NCBI GenBank assembly: GCA_902534465.1
Contig: CACAPU010000010.1
Location: 1 to 36,972 of the forward strand
DNA length: 36,972 nucleotides
DNA from: an uncultured Pelagibacteraceae bacterium
GTDB lineage: Bacteria > Pseudomonadota > Alphaproteobacteria > Pelagibacterales > Pelagibacteraceae
Reading direction: 5' to 3'
Made by a program: the position numbers and the translations under genes. Every line of letters begins with the position of its first letter. The first letter of the stretch is position 1. Shown one piece after another: positions 1 through 9,093 of the stretch. The notes below the pieces were generated by a model. The model searched no databases, had not been told where the DNA came from, and saw only the letters and a list, made by a program, of their open reading frames with translations.

Positions 1-307
1 AAAAACTATCTGGAGTTAAATTGACAATACCCATATAAATTGGAATATCGGATAAAGTTAATGTTTTAAAAGTTTTCTTTTGTTTGATTTTTTTTAAATC
101 CTTATTAATTTTTATTTTTAGATTTTTTGGGAGTTTTTTAATATCTTTAATATTAATTATTTTGGTTTTTTTTCTATTTATAATTTCTAATTTATCAAAA
201 GAAATTAGATTGTTTCCATTTAAAGGGATAGACTGTTTTTTTTTAATTTTTTTCTTAGATTCTGAACCAAAATAAAAATTACACGCTCTAGTGTAATATT
301 TATTCAT
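1..307 (-). CDS. folP: Dihydropteroate synthase, N-terminal part (cut by window edge)
   Basis: This is the first 102 codons of a gene that continues past the left edge. Read on the minus strand from the ATG at 305-307, it opens with MNKYYTRACNFYFG and reaches MGIVNLTPDSF at the edge. That last stretch is the hallmark beginning of the pterin-binding TIM barrel of dihydropteroate synthase, which condenses 4-aminobenzoate with dihydropterin pyrophosphate in folate synthesis. About 90 Lys/Asn/Ile-rich residues precede the barrel, so the protein has an N-terminal extension. It starts only 6 bp after the ftsH stop on the same strand, so it is probably co-transcribed with ftsH. The folP-after-ftsH order is usual in alphaproteobacteria. 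The catalytic part of the barrel lies outside the window and cannot be checked. Confidence 0.9.
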   Translation of the reverse strand, partial: MNKYYTRACNFYFGSESKKKIKKKQSIPLNGNNLISFDKLEIINRKKTKIINIKDIKKLPKNLKIKINKDLKKIKQKKTFKTLTLSDIPIYMGIVNLTPDSF

Positions 308-313
308 TAGTGC

Positions 314-2206
314 TTAGTGCACTATCTTTGGTTTTAAGCCCATTGAGCCTAGCGCTGAGCTTTGATCGTCATCCTCAACTTTTAGATCTTCTTTATTCTT
401 TGGATATATATTTTTATTTACTAAATCCTCTATCTCTGCACCTGTCAAAGTTTCATATATAAGTAAAGCTTTTGCTAATTTGTGCAAATCATCAATTTTT
501 TCATTTAATATTTTTCTTGCTCTGTCATAACCCATATCAACAAATTTTCTAATTTCACTATCTACTTTTCTCGCAGTCTCTTCTGACATATTTTGTTGTC
601 TAGCAACAGATCTTCCTAAAAATACTTCCTCTTCATTTTCGCCGTAAGCAACAGGACCCATTTCTTTGCTTAAGCCAGCTCTCATTACCATTGCTCTAGC
701 TCTTTTAGTTGCTTGTTCAATATCACTTGCAGCTCCTGTTGTTACTTTATCATCTCCAAAAATTAATTCCTCCGCAACTCTACCTCCCATAGCAATAGCC
801 ATTTGAGCGTGAAGTTGTTCTCTAGTTTGTGAAACTTCGTCTCTTTCCGGTAATTGCATTACCATTCCTAGAGCTCTTCCTCTTGGTATAATAGTTGCTT
901 TGTGAATAGGATATGCAGCTTTTTCATTTATTGTTACAATTGCATGTCCAGCTTCATGATAAGCGGTTAATTTTTTCTCTTCCTCACTCATTACCATTGA
1001 TCTTCTCTCAGATCCCATCATTACTTTATCTTTCGCTTCTTCAAATTCTTGGTAGGTTACAATTCTTTTGTTTTTTCTAGCTGCAAGTAAAGCTGCTTCA
1101 TTCACAAGGTTAGCTAAATCTGCTCCAGAAAAACCTGGTGTCCCTCTAGCTATTGTTCGTAAATTGACATCAGGTGCCATAGATATTTTTTTTGCGTGTA
1201 CTTTTAAAATTTTTTCTCTTCCAATTAAGTCTGGATTAGACACTACAACTTGCCTATCAAACCTTCCTGGTCTTAGTAGAGCTGGGTCTAATACATCAGG
1301 TCTATTAGTAGCTGCAATTATTATAACACCTTCATTAGTATCAAATCCATCCATTTCAACTAACAACTGATTAAGTGTCTGTTCTCTTTCGTCATTTCCA
1401 CCACCAAGGCCTGCGCCTCTACTTCTTCCAACAGCATCTATCTCATCAATGAATATTATACATGGGGAATGTTTTTTTCCTTGTTCGAACATATCCCTTA
1501 CTCTAGAAGCTCCAACACCAACAAACATTTCAACAAAATCGGATCCAGAAATAGTGAAAAATGGAACACCAGCTTCTCCTGCTATTGCTCTCGCCAATAG
1601 GGTTTTCCCAGTTCCAGGTGGTCCGACTAAAAGGCAACCTCTTGGTATTTTTCCGCCCAAACGACTAAATTTTTTTGGATCTTTTAAAAATTCAACTACT
1701 TCTTCTACTTCCTCTTTAGCTTCTTCTACTCCTGCAACATCATTAAAAGTTACCTTACCTTTAATTTCATTCATCATTTTTGCTTTTGACTTACCGAAAC
1801 CCATAGCCCCACCTTTTCCACCTTGCATCTGTCGCATAAAAAAGATCCATACTGCTATAAGTAGCAACATTGGGAACCAGGACAAAAGAATTCCAAATAA
1901 CGACGGCATCTTTTCTTCAATTGGGCTTGCTGAAATACTTACTCCTTTGTCGCTTAATTTTTGAATTAAATTTGGGTCATCTGGAGCATATGTATTGAAA
2001 ATCTCTCCATTTGACATCACCCCTTTTATGTTTTTTCCTTGAATTTCTACTTGAACAACTCTGCCATTATCAACTTGAGTCAAAAATTCTGAAAATATTA
2101 TATTATTTCTTTGATTTACTGACCCTTGGGGATTTTTGAACATATTATATAGACCAACAGTAAGAATTACTATTACTGCCCACATTGCTAAATTTTTTAA
2201 ATTCAT
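314..2206 (-). CDS. ftsH: ATP-dependent zinc metalloprotease FtsH
   Basis: Membrane-anchored AAA+ protease that degrades misfolded membrane proteins and regulatory proteins. The 630-residue length is normal for FtsH. Visible in order: a first membrane segment at about 7-23; a short periplasmic domain; a second membrane segment at about 103-123 followed by a Gly-rich linker; the Walker A motif GPPGTGKT at 195-202; Walker B IIFIDEID at about 250-257; the second region of homology with the arginine finger around 300-317; and the zinc-binding HEAGH at 417-421. Nothing essential is missing. It sits between tilS and folP on the same strand, a conserved order. It probably has its own promoter just upstream. 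Confidence 0.98.
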   Translation of the reverse strand: MNLKNLAMWAVIVILTVGLYNMFKNPQGSVNQRNNIIFSEFLTQVDNGRVVQVEIQGKNIKGVMSNGEIFNTYAPDDPNLIQKLSDKGVSISASPIEEKMPSLFGILLSWFPMLLLIAVWIFFMRQMQGGKGGAMGFGKSKAKMMNEIKGKVTFNDVAGVEEAKEEVEEVVEFLKDPKKFSRLGGKIPRGCLLVGPPGTGKTLLARAIAGEAGVPFFTISGSDFVEMFVGVGASRVRDMFEQGKKHSPCIIFIDEIDAVGRSRGAGLGGGNDEREQTLNQLLVEMDGFDTNEGVIIIAATNRPDVLDPALLRPGRFDRQVVVSNPDLIGREKILKVHAKKISMAPDVNLRTIARGTPGFSGADLANLVNEAALLAARKNKRIVTYQEFEEAKDKVMMGSERRSMVMSEEEKKLTAYHEAGHAIVTINEKAAYPIHKATIIPRGRALGMVMQLPERDEVSQTREQLHAQMAIAMGGRVAEELIFGDDKVTTGAASDIEQATKRARAMVMRAGLSKEMGPVAYGENEEEVFLGRSVARQQNMSEETARKVDSEIRKFVDMGYDRARKILNEKIDDLHKLAKALLIYETLTGAEIEDLVNKNIYPKNKEDLKVEDDDQSSALGSMGLKPKIVH

Positions 2207-2219
2207 AACTATAAATTAA

Positions 2220-2247
2220 GAATTATTATTAAATTAACAAGTGTCAA
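2220..2247 (-). promoter_or_regulatory. Possible ftsH promoter
   Basis: In the 53-bp gap between tilS and ftsH, the minus strand has a perfect TTGACA at 2242-2247. Sixteen bases later there is a weak -10 (TAATTC, 2220-2225). Transcription would begin a few bases before the ftsH start. The -35 is convincing and the -10 is not, so this is tentative. Confidence 0.3.
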
Positions 2248-2259
2248 TATGGTACTATT

Positions 2260-3312
2260 TTACTTATTTTCTCTTGAAATAATGACTGAATTGTTGACTT
2301 TTTGAATTATACATCTTGAAAGTGTTTTTTTTTTTGGATTTCTATTAAGTCTAAAATAATTAATTAAATTTTCGACTTTCACACCTCTTGCATATGTTTT
2401 TCTTTTTCCTACCTCATGTATTATCTCTGAAAATGATCTAAAAACTATTTCATCAGGCTGAATAAAAAATTTTTCTTGTAAAACAACCTTTTTTGACAAA
2501 ACAACAAAATTTGAATTGTCTTCGATATTTTTTTTTACATAAAAATCAATTGCATTGTTACTTTTGGCTAAATTATTTAGAGATAATTTGAATTTTTCAA
2601 ATGTTAATCCATCTTTTTCTAATTTTTTGATAAGATCTCTTACTTTCACTCTCAAAAATTTATCATCGAAATTAGAAGGGTCCTGAACATAAAAGTTAAA
2701 GGTATTTTTAGAAATATAAATCAAGTCTTGTTTTGATATATTGATCAGGGGCCTTAAAATAAAAATTTTATCATCAAAGTTCACTTTTGATTTAACTTTT
2801 TTCAACGAAATCAATCCTTTTAATCCTGAGCCTCTTAACAATCTAATAAAAAAATTTTCTAAAAGATCATCCCTATGATGTGCTGTTAAAACAGCATCAA
2901 TTTTTTTATTTAAGCTATTCTTAGATATTAGTTTATATCTATTTTCTCTAGCAAATGATTGTAAATTCGATGATTTAATCCTTTTTTTTAAAGTAAGTAT
3001 TTCACTATTAATTTGAAATTCATTTAATTTTTTTTTTACAATTTTGGCTTCATAGGTAGAATTTTTTCGTAAATTATGATTGACAATAAAAAAATGAACT
3101 TTGACGTTTTTTTCCAAAGAATAGCATTTTGCCAAAAAGGATAATGCCATACTATCTGCTCCACCTGAAACTGCTACACAAAATTTATTTGATATGTGAT
3201 CAGATAATTTTTTTTTAAAATTTATATAAATTTTTCTAATTTTTGGATCATCTAATTTTTTTAAGTAAAAATTATGAATTTTCTTTTTTACACTCAAATT
3301 CTTTTTCTTCAT
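2260..3312 (-). CDS. tilS: tRNA(Ile)-lysidine synthase
   Basis: TilS modifies C34 of the CAU-anticodon isoleucine tRNA to lysidine using ATP and lysine, so that AUA is read as Ile. The N-type ATP pyrophosphatase loop SGGADS lies at residues 49-54, preceded by FCVAVS. TAHHRDDLLENFFIRLLRGS follows, as in TilS. An ATG at 3312 gives MKKKNLSVKKK and a 350-residue protein that overlaps the end of cpoB by 41 nt. The frame is open to an earlier ATG at 3375, but that would overlap cpoB by 104 nt and adds an unconserved-looking stretch. The start is therefore likely but not certain. The cpoB-tilS-ftsH order is standard for the group. Confidence 0.93.
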   Translation of the reverse strand: MKKKNLSVKKKIHNFYLKKLDDPKIRKIYINFKKKLSDHISNKFCVAVSGGADSMALSFLAKCYSLEKNVKVHFFIVNHNLRKNSTYEAKIVKKKLNEFQINSEILTLKKRIKSSNLQSFARENRYKLISKNSLNKKIDAVLTAHHRDDLLENFFIRLLRGSGLKGLISLKKVKSKVNFDDKIFILRPLINISKQDLIYISKNTFNFYVQDPSNFDDKFLRVKVRDLIKKLEKDGLTFEKFKLSLNNLAKSNNAIDFYVKKNIEDNSNFVVLSKKVVLQEKFFIQPDEIVFRSFSEIIHEVGKRKTYARGVKVENLINYFRLNRNPKKKTLSRCIIQKVNNSVIISRENK

Positions 3313-4291
3313 AATACTTTGCTTTTTGAAGTACAGATTGAGTGGCATCAGGATACTGTTTTTGTACTCCAGCAATCATTAGGCATCCCTGATCTTTCTC
3401 ACCCATCTGAACCAATGATACTCCAAGTTTTAAAAGATTTTCAGGAGCAATTTTGCTTTTGGGATATTTTTGGTAACCTTCTAAATATGCAGTTGCTGCA
3501 TCAGTATACATTTGTCTTATTCTATATGTTTCAGCATACCAATATTGTGCATAACCTGACAATTCATTATTAGGATGTGTTAAAACAAATTCTCTTAAAG
3601 CTTTTTCAGCATTATCAAAATCACCAACTTTTAGGAAGTTTCTTGCAAATTCGTATTGATCTTTTGGATTTGTGTCAGGAAGTATTTTTTCCTCTGAATT
3701 AAATACCTCAGAAATTATAGCTTCAGTTTGTTCAACTGATTCTATTACTTGTGTGTCATCATTGTTAGTCATATCTTTATAAGATATTTCTCCCAAAGAT
3801 TGAGGTTCTGAAGAACCAGGCAATATTTTTTTTTTATTTGTATCCTCATTTACTAATGTTTTCTCAGTTTTAGGCAAAGATGTTAAGGAATTATTATTCG
3901 TAATATCATTTGAATTCTGTTCAATCTGTTCAAATCTAAGTTGATTATCTTGCTCTACTTTAGAGAGTTTATTAGCAAGCTTATCTAATTTAAAATTAAT
4001 TTCCTCAAATTTATTTGTTAATTCTTGAAATTGCACTTCAATTTCATTTAACTTCAACAAATGTTTTGTTAGAGCTTGTTCAGATTCTTTAGTTGCGGCT
4101 CTTTGAATTGAATTCGAGTCTGAGGTAGTTGAAAATGACTCCGAATAAACTGCTCTTTCTAAAGTTCTAAGATCTTTTTGGATATTTTCCAAAATTTCTA
4201 AGACATTTTGATCTTGAGAAAATGAAATATTTGTTGAGAGTAACAAATATGAAAAAAAATTTATTAGAATTAACTTAATAATTGTTCTCAT
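3272..4291 (-). CDS. cpoB: Tol-Pal associated periplasmic protein CpoB (YbgF)
   Basis: Periplasmic TPR protein that works with the Tol-Pal machine to coordinate peptidoglycan synthesis with outer-membrane constriction at division. The N-terminus is a Sec signal (hydrophobic 5-20, probable cleavage near SFS at 23-25). A predicted coiled coil of about 90 residues follows, rich in Glu, Lys, Asn and Gln, as in the trimerising segment of the family. A low-complexity acidic linker comes next. The C-terminal TPR region begins near residue 210, with phrases such as YEFARNFLKVGDFDNAEKAL and AQYWYAETYRIRQMYTDAA. It lies after pal, but a strong hairpin separates the two, so its expression may be partly uncoupled from tol-pal. 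Its 3' end overlaps tilS. Confidence 0.9.
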   Translation of the reverse strand: MRTIIKLILINFFSYLLLSTNISFSQDQNVLEILENIQKDLRTLERAVYSESFSTTSDSNSIQRAATKESEQALTKHLLKLNEIEVQFQELTNKFEEINFKLDKLANKLSKVEQDNQLRFEQIEQNSNDITNNNSLTSLPKTEKTLVNEDTNKKKILPGSSEPQSLGEISYKDMTNNDDTQVIESVEQTEAIISEVFNSEEKILPDTNPKDQYEFARNFLKVGDFDNAEKALREFVLTHPNNELSGYAQYWYAETYRIRQMYTDAATAYLEGYQKYPKSKIAPENLLKLGVSLVQMGEKDQGCLMIAGVQKQYPDATQSVLQKAKYYEEKEFECKKENS

Positions 4292-4320
4292 AAAATTATT
4301 TGTAATTATAATAATGGCGA

Positions 4321-4355
4321 AAAGAAGACCCTAACACTCAATGGTTAGGGTCTTA
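4321..4355 (-). terminator. Intrinsic terminator after pal
   Basis: A perfect 11-bp stem (4326-4336 with 4345-4355, arm AAGACCCTAAC) encloses an 8-nt loop. On the minus strand it is followed by C and a run of five T (4320-4324). It lies in the 76-bp gap between pal and cpoB. The high-GC stem stands out in this AT-rich window. On the plus strand an A run follows instead, so it acts mainly in the minus direction. Confidence 0.8.
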
Positions 4356-4367
4356 AAAAAATATATT

Positions 4368-4922
4368 TTAATTTGCTTTAACTGTTACAGATCTTCTATT
4401 TTTTGACCATGAGAGCGGGTTAGAACCCGAATCTACAGGTCTCTCTTTTCCATAACTTAAAACTTTAATTCGATCAGAAGAAACGCCGTAAGTCATTAAA
4501 TAATCTTTTGCAGCATTTGCTCTTCTCTCTCCTAAAGCTAAGTTGTACTCTCTAGTACCTCTCTCGTCTGCATGACCTTCAACCACGACCGTAACATCTG
4601 AATTTTGTCTTAACCAAGCAGCCTGTTTTCTAAGAGTTTCTCTAGAAGCTGTAGTTAAAATAGTTTCATTTGTTGCAAAGAAAACTCTGTCTGGGACACC
4701 ACTTGCAAGTTCCCCTACGGTATCAGAGCCAATGTAAACATCTCCCTGCATTAACGCATCTAATTTTTCAATTGGATCTGCTTTTTGAGTCTCAGCTGCT
4801 TTAGTAGTCTCGCTAGTTGAAGACTCTGTCGTTTTAACAGACTTCTTAGTTGCACATGCAGTTACAATTAGACCAAATATAACAACAAAAAATGCGTTTT
4901 TTAAAATTTTGCTTAGATTCAT
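4368..4922 (-). CDS. pal: Peptidoglycan-associated lipoprotein Pal
   Basis: Outer-membrane lipoprotein that binds peptidoglycan and is pulled on by TolB and TolA. The signal peptide ends in the lipobox VTAC, which puts the lipidated cysteine at residue 23. A Ser/Thr/Lys-rich linker follows. The C-terminal OmpA-like domain carries VVVEGHADERGTREYNLALG, whose Asp and Arg contact diaminopimelate. The total of 184 residues is typical. It has one of the few strong ribosome-binding sites here, AAGGAG (minus strand, 4928-4933), five bases before the ATG. The 95-bp gap to tolB may hold a separate promoter, fitting the high abundance expected of Pal. A terminator hairpin follows the gene. Confidence 0.97.
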   Translation of the reverse strand: MNLSKILKNAFFVVIFGLIVTACATKKSVKTTESSTSETTKAAETQKADPIEKLDALMQGDVYIGSDTVGELASGVPDRVFFATNETILTTASRETLRKQAAWLRQNSDVTVVVEGHADERGTREYNLALGERRANAAKDYLMTYGVSSDRIKVLSYGKERPVDSGSNPLSWSKNRRSVTVKAN

Positions 4923-5017
4923 TTTTGCTCCTTAAATAGAATATTATGAATTTAATTCATTAATTAGATGTTTTGTCTACAAAAATCAACCTAATTTAAT
5001 AAAATTCCATATTTTCT

Positions 5018-6382
5018 TTACTTTCCTAACAAAGATGACCATGATGGGTCTGAGGCATCTGTCTCAGTTCTTACCAACCTCTCGTTGTATCCTGTCAAAT
5101 CTATAGACCATAATTTTGCAGAAAAACCTTCCCCCTTATCATTAGTTTTTGTTTCTCTATAAAAGATAATTATTCTTCCGTTTGGTGACCATGATGGAGC
5201 TTCTTGGTAGAAGTTCTCAGTAAGCAATCTTTCTCCTGTTCCATCGATCCTCATAACCCCAATATAAAATTTACCTTTATGAAGTTTAGTAAAAGCTATT
5301 AAATCTCCTCTAGGTGACCATACAGGTGTTCCATAAATACCCTTTCCAAATGATATTCTTTTGACTTTAGATCCATCACTTCTCATCACATAAATTTGCT
5401 GGTAACCACTTCTATCAGAATTAAAAGTTATATATTTTCCATCAGGAGAATAAGATGGAGATGTATCTATGGATGGGTGATCAGTTAATTTTTCTTGTAT
5501 ATTAGTTTCAAGATCTCTTACCCAAATCTCTGAGTTACCGTCTTTTGCTAAACTCATAATTAGTTTTTTTCCATCAGGAGAAAATCTTGGCGCAAAGGTC
5601 ATACCTCTAAAGTCACCTACTACTCTCTGTTTTCCAGTTTGCAAGTTTACAATATAAACCCTAGGCATATTTCTAAAATACGACATATAAGTTATTTCTT
5701 TGTCATTTGCTGGATTAAACCTTGGAGTTAATACCAATTCATTTCCTAAAGTTATATATTTCGTATTAAAACCGTCCTGATCCATCAAAGCTAATTTTTT
5801 AACTCTTTGAGTTTTAGGTCCTTCCTCTGCTACATATATTATTCTAGTATCAAAGTAGCCACTTTCTCCAGTTAATCTTTCATACACCTTATCTGAAATT
5901 TTATGACCTACTCTTCTCCAAGAACGTGGGGTTGTTGTCAAAGAAAAACCATCAACCATTTTTGCACCTAATACGTCCCAAAGTTTAAATTCAATATTAA
6001 TATAATCTTTGTCATTAATGATTTTAGATTTTACTTTACCAGTAATTAATACTTGCGATTTTATCAAAGCCCAATCTTCAAACCTTGGTTTTAAATGAGC
6101 TATATCTGGTTTTTGTAAAAAAGCTTCTTTTTCGATTGCATCAAATAGACCAGTTTTTTCCAAATTATTTTCTATTATTTTTGATATTTCTAAACCTAAG
6201 TTTTCAATGTTGAGATTATTTTTAATTTTATCATCAGTAGTTTTATCGGAAAAAAAAGGTGATACTGAAATAGGCATTGGATCAAGATTTCCTCTTGTTA
6301 TATCAATTTCAACAAGTGAAAAACTAATACTTGGTTTTAAAATTGCATAAATAATAAAGATAAAAAAAAATTTTTTTTTCAT
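5018..6382 (-). CDS. tolB: Tol-Pal system protein TolB
   Basis: Periplasmic beta-propeller protein that links TolA to Pal. It begins with a Sec signal (residues 1-21). The N-terminal domain runs to about residue 165. The six-bladed propeller that follows is visible as repeated units with cores FSPDGKKLIMSLAKDGNSEI, YSPDGKYITFNSDRSGYQQI, WSPRGDLIAFTKLHKGKFYI and WSPNGRIIIFYRET. The length of 454 is slightly above the usual 430. Its start overlaps the tolA stop by 4 bp (ATGA), so the two are translationally coupled. Confidence 0.97.
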   Translation of the reverse strand: MKKKFFFIFIIYAILKPSISFSLVEIDITRGNLDPMPISVSPFFSDKTTDDKIKNNLNIENLGLEISKIIENNLEKTGLFDAIEKEAFLQKPDIAHLKPRFEDWALIKSQVLITGKVKSKIINDKDYINIEFKLWDVLGAKMVDGFSLTTTPRSWRRVGHKISDKVYERLTGESGYFDTRIIYVAEEGPKTQRVKKLALMDQDGFNTKYITLGNELVLTPRFNPANDKEITYMSYFRNMPRVYIVNLQTGKQRVVGDFRGMTFAPRFSPDGKKLIMSLAKDGNSEIWVRDLETNIQEKLTDHPSIDTSPSYSPDGKYITFNSDRSGYQQIYVMRSDGSKVKRISFGKGIYGTPVWSPRGDLIAFTKLHKGKFYIGVMRIDGTGERLLTENFYQEAPSWSPNGRIIIFYRETKTNDKGEGFSAKLWSIDLTGYNERLVRTETDASDPSWSSLLGK

Positions 6383-7446
6383 TCTCCGACCATCATCCCT
6401 TCTGGGTTAAACCTTAATATCATAGTACTCCAATCTTCATAGGTTTTTAGAGGTAAATTTCTAAGAGGATTACACTTTAATATCGCTCGATCTACAGACT
6501 CTGCGAAAATTCTATATTTACCGTCAGTTCCCATTCTATTTTTTTCCAAAATTTCTCTACTTTTTACTATTCCATTTTTTTCTAAATCAAGTTTGACAGT
6601 TACTAAATAATCATTTTTTTTATATTCGCCACCAATTGGGGGTGACCAACAATCTCTATACTGCATCTGTATAGAATATTTAGTTGTAACAGATAATTTT
6701 GTTAATCTCATTGATTTATCCTCTGATTGGCTAATTCCATCAGTTTTTTTTTTTACTTCCCCAATATTTTCATAATTTTTTGCTATCAAAGACTCCGCAA
6801 TCTTTGCAAAATCTAGTTCTTTTTCAAACTCTGAGGACTGCTTTGGTTTTTTTTCTTTAATTGGTTTTGTTTTTTTAGCAAATTCTTTAATAACAAGATC
6901 TTTTTCCACTTCCTTCTCAATTTTTTTTCTTTTCTCTTTTTCGACTATAGTTTTTTTAACATCTTTAGAGGGTTGTTGATCATTTTCTTGTTTTGTCTCA
7001 ATCTTTTCTAATTTTTTTTCAGGCAATGGAATAGCTTCGGTCTTTTCTAGTTTTACTTTATCTTGTTTTTTTTCAGGGACTGGGACTTTTTTAGATTTAG
7101 ATAAGTCAATTTCATCTTTTTGATTATCAAATTTTACTTGTTTTTTTTTCTCCTTTTTCACTTCTTTTGGTGGTGCCTGCTCAGTAAGTAGTTTTTTTTT
7201 ATCTTTTTTTGCTTTTTCAATAATTTTTGCAGCTTTGGGAGCATATGGAATATTCATTTGATCAGAAATTTGTATCAACTCAACTGAAATACTTGGTAAC
7301 AATTCGATTGGTTTTTTTGCTACAAAAGGAATTGCAAAAATCGTTGCAAGGAATATTGATACATGAAAAATAACTGAAAACAGCATGCCAAAAGAAAAAT
7401 TATTAATCCCAATTGGAAAACCGCTAAATGCTACTTTATCTAACAA
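6379..7446 (-). CDS. tolA: Tol-Pal system inner-membrane protein TolA
   Basis: TolA spans the envelope and transmits proton-motive force from TolQR to TolB-Pal. There is one N-terminal membrane segment (about 20-42). A long Lys/Glu-rich helical region follows (about 60-210), containing repeated PVPEKK- and PLPEKK-like units. A C-terminal TonB/TolA-type domain starts near residue 260, with YRDCWSPPIGG and DYLVTVKLDLEKNGIV. TolA is always poorly conserved, so the call rests on this architecture and on position between tolR and tolB. It is coupled to tolB by a 4-bp overlap and lies 2 bp after tolR. Confidence 0.92.
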   Translation of the reverse strand: MLDKVAFSGFPIGINNFSFGMLFSVIFHVSIFLATIFAIPFVAKKPIELLPSISVELIQISDQMNIPYAPKAAKIIEKAKKDKKKLLTEQAPPKEVKKEKKKQVKFDNQKDEIDLSKSKKVPVPEKKQDKVKLEKTEAIPLPEKKLEKIETKQENDQQPSKDVKKTIVEKEKRKKIEKEVEKDLVIKEFAKKTKPIKEKKPKQSSEFEKELDFAKIAESLIAKNYENIGEVKKKTDGISQSEDKSMRLTKLSVTTKYSIQMQYRDCWSPPIGGEYKKNDYLVTVKLDLEKNGIVKSREILEKNRMGTDGKYRIFAESVDRAILKCNPLRNLPLKTYEDWSTMILRFNPEGMMVGE

Positions 7447-7448
7447 GT

Positions 7449-7865
7449 TTATCTCTCTTTATATGGCTCAGATATGAGGGCGACTTTCGTAAAGCCCGAT
7501 CCAGAAAGCTTACCCATTACTTCTAATACTCTTCCATAATTAATTGTTTTGTCACCTCTTACATAAATTCTTGTATCGGTTCTATTTTTAGAAACTGCAA
7601 GTATTTTATTTATTAAGTTATCAAATTCAATTTTCGATTCTTGAATAAAAACCTCACCTTTAGAGTTAATTGTTAATGTTAATGGTTCACTTTCCTCGGG
7701 TAAAGTATCGGCAGACGTCTCTGGAAGATCAACTTGAACACCGACTGTAAGCAAGGGAGCAGTTACCATAAATATAATTAAAAGAACTAGCATTACATCT
7801 ACAAAAGGAGTCACATTTATTTCACTCATTGGTTCTCTCTCTGAACGCTTTAAATTAAATGCCAT
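7449..7865 (-). CDS. tolR: Tol-Pal system proton channel subunit TolR
   Basis: ExbD/TolR-family protein, 138 residues. The signature MSEINVTPFVDVMLVLLIIF includes the conserved membrane aspartate, Asp23, that carries protons with TolQ. A single membrane helix (about 21-40) is followed by the small periplasmic domain with VQVDLPE. It lies 1 bp after tolQ and 2 bp before tolA, in the tolQRAB operon. Confidence 0.97.
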   Translation of the reverse strand: MAFNLKRSEREPMSEINVTPFVDVMLVLLIIFMVTAPLLTVGVQVDLPETSADTLPEESEPLTLTINSKGEVFIQESKIEFDNLINKILAVSKNRTDTRIYVRGDKTINYGRVLEVMGKLSGSGFTKVALISEPYKER

Positions 7866-7866
7866 A

Positions 7867-8541
7867 TTAAATTATTGAAATAAATCTTTTAGAAAAGTTT
7901 TCTAATTTTTGTGAATATTTTTTTGAATCATTTCCAAATTTATTATATGCAATCACTGCTGGTATCGCAGCTAACAAACCTAATGCTGTTGCAAACAGCG
8001 CTTCTGCAATTCCTGGTGCAACTATAGCAAGACTGGTATTTCTTGAAATTGCAATAGATTGAAAAGAATTCATTATCCCCCAAACTGTTCCAAATAATCC
8101 AATAAATGGTGCTGTTGAGCCTACTGTTGCTAGAAAAGTAAATTTATTGTTAACAACATTCATTTGCTTTTCAAGATTAACTTCTAAAATATTTTCAAGT
8201 CTTTGACTTAAATTAGTTTTTGATCTTGATTTTATAACAGCTTGCATTGAGTCTTTAAATAATTGAGCCATTGGATTATCTAAAGATGCTGGTAAACTGT
8301 TATAAAATGTTTCTGCAGACTTTGACTTCCAAAATCTTTCCTCAAAATCTTCTGAATCTTTATTAATTCTTCTAAACATTATTATTTTATCAAAAATAAT
8401 GGCCCAAGAGTAAACTGAACTAGCTATAAGAATTATAATTACAGATTTTACAATTAAATCTGCTCTAAGAAACAAACTCAATATTGAAAAGTCAGTGTTA
8501 CTTGCTAATCCGACTGCCTGGGAAGTTATATCTGCATCCAT
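7867..8541 (-). CDS. tolQ: Tol-Pal system proton channel subunit TolQ
   Basis: MotA/TolQ/ExbB-family inner-membrane protein, 224 residues with three membrane helices: about 33-52, then two near 135-157 and 168-192. The family signature FIGLFGTVWGIMNSFQSIA is followed by IAEALFATALGLLAAIPAV, whose Thr-containing helix lines the proton path. It is the first gene of the tol cluster. A 52-bp gap separates it from the upstream RuvC-like gene, enough for a promoter, although no convincing one was found. Confidence 0.97.
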   Translation of the reverse strand: MDADITSQAVGLASNTDFSILSLFLRADLIVKSVIIILIASSVYSWAIIFDKIIMFRRINKDSEDFEERFWKSKSAETFYNSLPASLDNPMAQLFKDSMQAVIKSRSKTNLSQRLENILEVNLEKQMNVVNNKFTFLATVGSTAPFIGLFGTVWGIMNSFQSIAISRNTSLAIVAPGIAEALFATALGLLAAIPAVIAYNKFGNDSKKYSQKLENFSKRFISII

Positions 8542-8593
8542 TTAATTGATTTCACACTAAAATGTGTCATGAATTTGACTATAAAATTAACTT

Positions 8594-9085
8594 TTATTTA
8601 TTTTCCGCTGTATTTAGATGATAATATGCAATTAATATTGCATCTGCTTTGTTTGAGTCTTTTTTTCGAGATAACATTGACGAAAATTTTGGAAACATTT
8701 CAATTGCTTTGACCCTGCTCGAATCCTTTTGTGAATTTAGTAAATCAAAATGTTTTTTCCATTTTGCAGGTCTTACAAAAAAAATTGGAAGTTGCATTGC
8801 AGCACACACACCCTTTATGACTCCAAAAGATTGGCCAAAATTAAACATGCTAGTTACACCTTGTCCCGGCATTGCAGATACTTGTTCAACTATAACATTA
8901 ACATTTTCATGTTTATAATTTTCAATCCTAAAAGATATTTCATTATATATTTGGCTGCCATTAATTTGCTTTTTATTTTTATTACCTGACGCCATAGTGG
9001 GCATATCAATAACGTCTATTAATTTGTGATTTTCTAGAAAACAAATTGCACCTGTTATACCTGGGTCTATTCCAATTATAATCAT
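8594..9085 (-). CDS. Divergent RuvC-like Holliday-junction nuclease
   Basis: RNase H-fold nuclease of the RuvC superfamily. The likely metal ligands are Asp7 (in GIDPGITG), Glu67 (in VIVEQ), Asp143 and Asp148 (in KKDSNKADAILIA). The stretch PGQGVTSMFNFGQSFG is typical of RuvC homologues found in phages and some alphaproteobacteria. The spacing of the last two acidic residues differs from the DxxD of E. coli RuvC. The 163-residue length fits a resolvase. It sits where ruvC is expected, between yebC and tolQ, but no ruvA or ruvB follows. It may be the working resolvase of this lineage or a replacement acquired from a phage; the sequence alone does not decide this. Confidence 0.78.
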   Translation of the reverse strand: MIIIGIDPGITGAICFLENHKLIDVIDMPTMASGNKNKKQINGSQIYNEISFRIENYKHENVNVIVEQVSAMPGQGVTSMFNFGQSFGVIKGVCAAMQLPIFFVRPAKWKKHFDLLNSQKDSSRVKAIEMFPKFSSMLSRKKDSNKADAILIAYYHLNTAENK

Positions 9086-9093
9086 AAATTATA

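Noticed and set aside
84..275. Plus-strand hydrophobic ORF of 63 codons
   Set aside because: It is the complement of the Lys/Asn/Ile-rich folP start; the minus-strand frame has a clear DHPS motif.
3313..3375. Longer N-terminus for TilS
   Set aside because: It would overlap cpoB by 104 nt and adds a stretch unlike TilS; the ATG at 3312 is preferred.
4946..4960. Perfect 15-bp palindrome ATGAATTTAATTCAT between tolB and pal
   Set aside because: Short AT-rich palindromes are expected by chance here; no second copy or known operator match was noticed.
8551..8572. Small inverted repeat between the RuvC-like gene and tolQ
   Set aside because: Only four paired bases around an AT loop; too weak for a terminator or operator.
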